NCBI GenBank assembly: GCA_018262875.1
Contig: JADFDL010000012.1
Coordinates: forward strand, 1 to 16,496
Direction: 5' to 3'
Source of the DNA: Rhodocyclaceae bacterium
GTDB lineage: Bacteria > Pseudomonadota > Gammaproteobacteria > Burkholderiales > Rhodocyclaceae
DNA: 16,496 nt
Shown here piece by piece: positions 14,695 to 16,496 of this stretch (position 1 is the stretch's first letter; the number at the start of each line of letters is the position of its first letter). Both the position numbers and the translations under genes were made by a program. The notes under the pieces were generated by a model. That model was not told where the DNA came from. It ran no database searches and saw only the letters and a list, made by a program, of their open reading frames with translations.

Positions 14695-15894
14695 ATGACG
14701 GACGCCCAGAAAGCCCTTTCCCTCATCAAGCGCGGCGCCGAGGAACTATTGATCGAGGCCGAACTGATCGACAAACTCAGGTCCGGCCGCCCGCTGCGCG
14801 TGAAGGCCGGGTTCGACCCAACGGCGCCGGATCTCCATCTCGGGCATACGGTCCTCATCAACAAGCTGCGGCATTTTCAGGAACTTGGACACCATGTGAT
14901 GTTCCTGATCGGCGACTTCACCGGCATGATCGGCGATCCAACCGGGCGCAATGCTACGCGTCCGCCCTTGTCTCGCGAACAGATTCTCGATAATGCCAAG
15001 ACCTACCGGGAACAGGTATTCAAGATTCTCGATCCGGAAAAGACCGAGGTCTGCTTCAATTCCACTTGGTTCGAGCCGCTCGGCGCAGCCGGCATGATCA
15101 AGCTGGCAGCCCTGCATACCGTGGCCCGCATGCTGGAACGGGATGACTTCGCCAAGCGCTACACCAATAACCAGCCCATCGCTATTCACGAATTTCTCTA
15201 TCCGCTTTGCCAGGGATACGATTCCGTGGCGATGCGCGCCGACGTCGAACTCGGCGGCACCGACCAGAAATTCAATCTCCTGGTCGGCCGCGAACTGCAG
15301 AAGCACTACGGCCAGCCGCCCCAGTGCGTTCTCACCATGCCGCTGCTCGAGGGCCTGGATGGCGTCAACAAGATGTCCAAGTCCTACGGCAACTACGTCG
15401 GCATCAACGAGCCACCGAAGGAGATATTCGGCAAGCTGATGTCGGTGTCGGACGATCTCATGTGGCGCTATTACGAGCTGCTCTCGTTCCGTTCCAGCGA
15501 GGAGATTGCCCGTTTCAAGCAGGAGATTGCCGGTGGACGCAATCCTCGCGACGTGAAGGTTCTCCTGGCTCAAGAGATCGTTCAGCGCTTTCATTCACAC
15601 CGGGCGGCCGAGGATGCCTTGGCGGATTTCGACGCACGCTTCAGGCAAGGCGCTATTCCTGCGGATATCGAGGAAGTCAGTATTGCCTGTGGAGCCGAAA
15701 GCCTGCCGATTGCGCAGGTGTTGAAGCAGGCCGGGTTGACCGGCAGCACTTCCGAAGCCTTGCGCATGATCGAGCAGGGCGGCGTGCGGCTTGACGGCGA
15801 GAAAGTTAGTGATCGTTCATTGATCTTGAAGGCGGGAACAACCGTTGTTCTGCAGGTTGGCAAGCGTAAATTCGCGCGCGTTTCGCTCTCTTGA
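14695..15894 (+). CDS. tyrS: Tyrosyl-tRNA synthetase
   Basis: 399 residues from the ATG at 14695, the length of the TyrRS form with HLGH and KMSKS signatures. It attaches tyrosine to tRNA-Tyr. The class I signatures are HLGH (48-51, in [12 protein letters not shown]) and KMSKS (226-230). The C-terminal S4 RNA-binding domain runs from about 338 ([22 protein letters not shown]) to the end ([12 protein letters not shown]). The frame is open back to an ATG at 14650, but homologues start with [12 protein letters not shown] sequence, and GGGAAA lies just before 14695. The gene is divergent from the mepM-like gene and lies 54 nt before the rrn promoter, with no clear terminator between, so some read-through into the rRNA operon is possible. 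Confidence 0.97.
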   Translation: MTDAQKALSLIKRGAEELLIEAELIDKLRSGRPLRVKAGFDPTAPDLHLGHTVLINKLRHFQELGHHVMFLIGDFTGMIGDPTGRNATRPPLSREQILDNAKTYREQVFKILDPEKTEVCFNSTWFEPLGAAGMIKLAALHTVARMLERDDFAKRYTNNQPIAIHEFLYPLCQGYDSVAMRADVELGGTDQKFNLLVGRELQKHYGQPPQCVLTMPLLEGLDGVNKMSKSYGNYVGINEPPKEIFGKLMSVSDDLMWRYYELLSFRSSEEIARFKQEIAGGRNPRDVKVLLAQEIVQRFHSHRAAEDALADFDARFRQGAIPADIEEVSIACGAESLPIAQVLKQAGLTGSTSEALRMIEQGGVRLDGEKVSDRSLILKAGTTVVLQVGKRKFARVSLS

Positions 15895-15948
15895 GCGGGC
15901 CATATTTGGCGAGGAGCCATGCGTGTTGGAAATAATCCAATAAAAGCC

Positions 15949-15976
15949 TTGACCCGTCTTTTTCGGGCTGTATAAT
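15949..15976 (+). promoter_or_regulatory. rRNA operon promoter
   Basis: TTGACC (15949-15954), a 16-bp spacer and a perfect TATAAT (15971-15976) are followed by the GC-rich discriminator GCGCGGC. An A/T-rich stretch with the dyad TTGGA/TCCAA (15926-15940) lies just upstream and could act as an UP element. A small dyad CCCG/CGGG (15953-15956, 15964-15967) lies across the -35 end and spacer. Confidence 0.9.
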
Positions 15977-16002
15977 GCGCGGCTCTCGTTGCTCTGCGAC
16001 AT

Positions 16003-16014
16003 TGTTCTTTAACA
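16003..16014 (+). promoter_or_regulatory. rrn leader boxA antitermination site (with boxC nearby)
   Basis: TGTTCTTTAACA matches the E. coli rrn boxA TGCTCTTTAACA at 11 of 12 positions. A boxC-like GGTGTGGGTACTTG follows at 16031-16044. These sites load NusB/NusE on the transcript so that RNA polymerase is not stopped by Rho. From 15895 to 16186 there is no gene; the rest of the leader (16045-16186) should hold the left arm of the RNase III stem, whose partner lies outside the window. Confidence 0.87.
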
Positions 16015-16186
16015 ACACAAACAGCCGATAGGTGTGGGTACTTGTCTGGTTGGTCGTCTGGATTCAGGTCTGGGCGGATCGATTGGTATTGAGTGCTCAT
16101 ACTGGAGTTAAGAGAAGTTCTAGCTTGGTGAAACAAGTTGGGGCTCTGAGATTCTTTATGAGTTGAGTTATTGAGAAGCAGAGATT

Positions 16187-16496
16187 GAACTGAAGAGTTT
16201 GATCCTGGCTCAGATTGAACGCTGGCGGAATGCTTTACACATGCAAGTCGAACGGCAGCACGGGGGCAACCCTGGTGGCGAGTGGCGAACGGGTGAGTAA
16301 CACATCGGAACGCGTCCTGTAATGGGGGATAACCTGGCGAAAGCCAGGCTAATACCGCATACGTCCTGAGGGAGAAAGCGGGGGATTGGCAACGACCTCG
16401 CGTTATAGGAGCGGCCGATGTCGGATTAGCTAGTTGGTGGGGTAAAGGCCTACCAAGGCGACGATCCGTAGCGGGTCTGAGAGGACGGCCCGCCAC
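16187..16496 (+). rRNA. 16S ribosomal RNA, 5' end (cut by window edge)
   Basis: AGAGTTTGATCCTGGCTCAG begins at 16194, which puts E. coli position 1 at about 16187. The universal GAACGCTGGCGG, TGCAAGTCGAACGG, GGCGAACGGGTGAGTAA, TACCGCATACG and GATTAGCTAGTTGGTGGGGTAA segments follow in order. About 310 of 1,530 nt are present, including V1 and V2. The V1/V2 text looks betaproteobacterial, Rhodocyclales-like by memory; a database match would settle the genus. Confidence 0.97.

Noticed and set aside
14746..15594. 282-residue minus-strand frame opposite tyrS
   Set aside because: Shadow of tyrS; His/Asp/Glu-rich mirror sequence without domain features.
15591..16496. 301-residue minus-strand frame across tyrS, the rrn promoter and 16S rRNA
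   Set aside because: It is antisense to an rRNA gene and to tyrS and crosses a promoter; no protein family fits.

Overview
The window is chromosomal DNA of a betaproteobacterium, most likely of the order Rhodocyclales. The grounds are the start of a 16S rRNA gene at the right edge, a GC-rich coding background (57% in one line counted) and a betaproteobacterial style of gene neighbourhood. The order-level placement is inference, because only about 310 nt of 16S are present. Almost everything is housekeeping. There is no CRISPR array, IS element, phage gene, tRNA or toxin-antitoxin pair that I can support.

Layout. 1-1769 (minus): the N-terminal part of a CNNM/CorC-type CBS-domain membrane protein, cut by the window edge, and a CcsA/YpjD-like cytochrome c assembly membrane protein. 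1809-3164 (plus): ffh, the signal recognition particle GTPase. 3211-5525 (minus): proS and a small lytic transglycosylase joined by a GTGA overlap. 5656-7609 (plus): rppH, a secreted CNP1-like protein of unknown function, and coq7 (ubiquinone hydroxylase). 7610-8032 (minus): an OsmC/YhfA-like protein whose stop codon abuts that of coq7. 8033-8566: the only long gene-free stretch. It holds an AT-rich island full of dyads, an 11-bp inverted repeat, an orphan rho-independent terminator that implies an unannotated short RNA, and the rplM promoter. 8567-9391 (plus): rplM-rpsI with a clear terminator. 9506-12096 (plus): argC, a membrane-anchored coiled-coil DUF6776-type protein, a bactofilin, and erpA. 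12145-14620 (minus): mepM-like M23 endopeptidase followed by anmK. 14695-15894 (plus): tyrS. 15949-16496: an rrn promoter, boxA/boxC leader and the start of 16S rRNA.

How the parts fit. One theme is protein synthesis and targeting: ffh, proS, tyrS, L13/S9, rrn, with RppH in mRNA turnover. The rplM and rrn promoters share an identical 11-nt stretch over the -10 end and discriminator, suggesting common growth-rate/stringent control. A second theme is the cell wall: a lytic transglycosylase (which makes 1,6-anhydroMurNAc), AnmK (which recycles it), an M23 endopeptidase and a bactofilin beside a bitopic coiled-coil protein. A third is redox/respiration: CcsA-like, Coq7, ErpA.

The best candidates for something undescribed are the orphan terminator and its presumed short RNA with the adjacent paired TGTGCAATGCA elements (8266-8428), the hairpin that contains the anmK start codon (13264-13287), and the DUF6776-bactofilin pair as a possible morphogenesis module. 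I found no clear evidence of a new multi-gene system such as a defence island.
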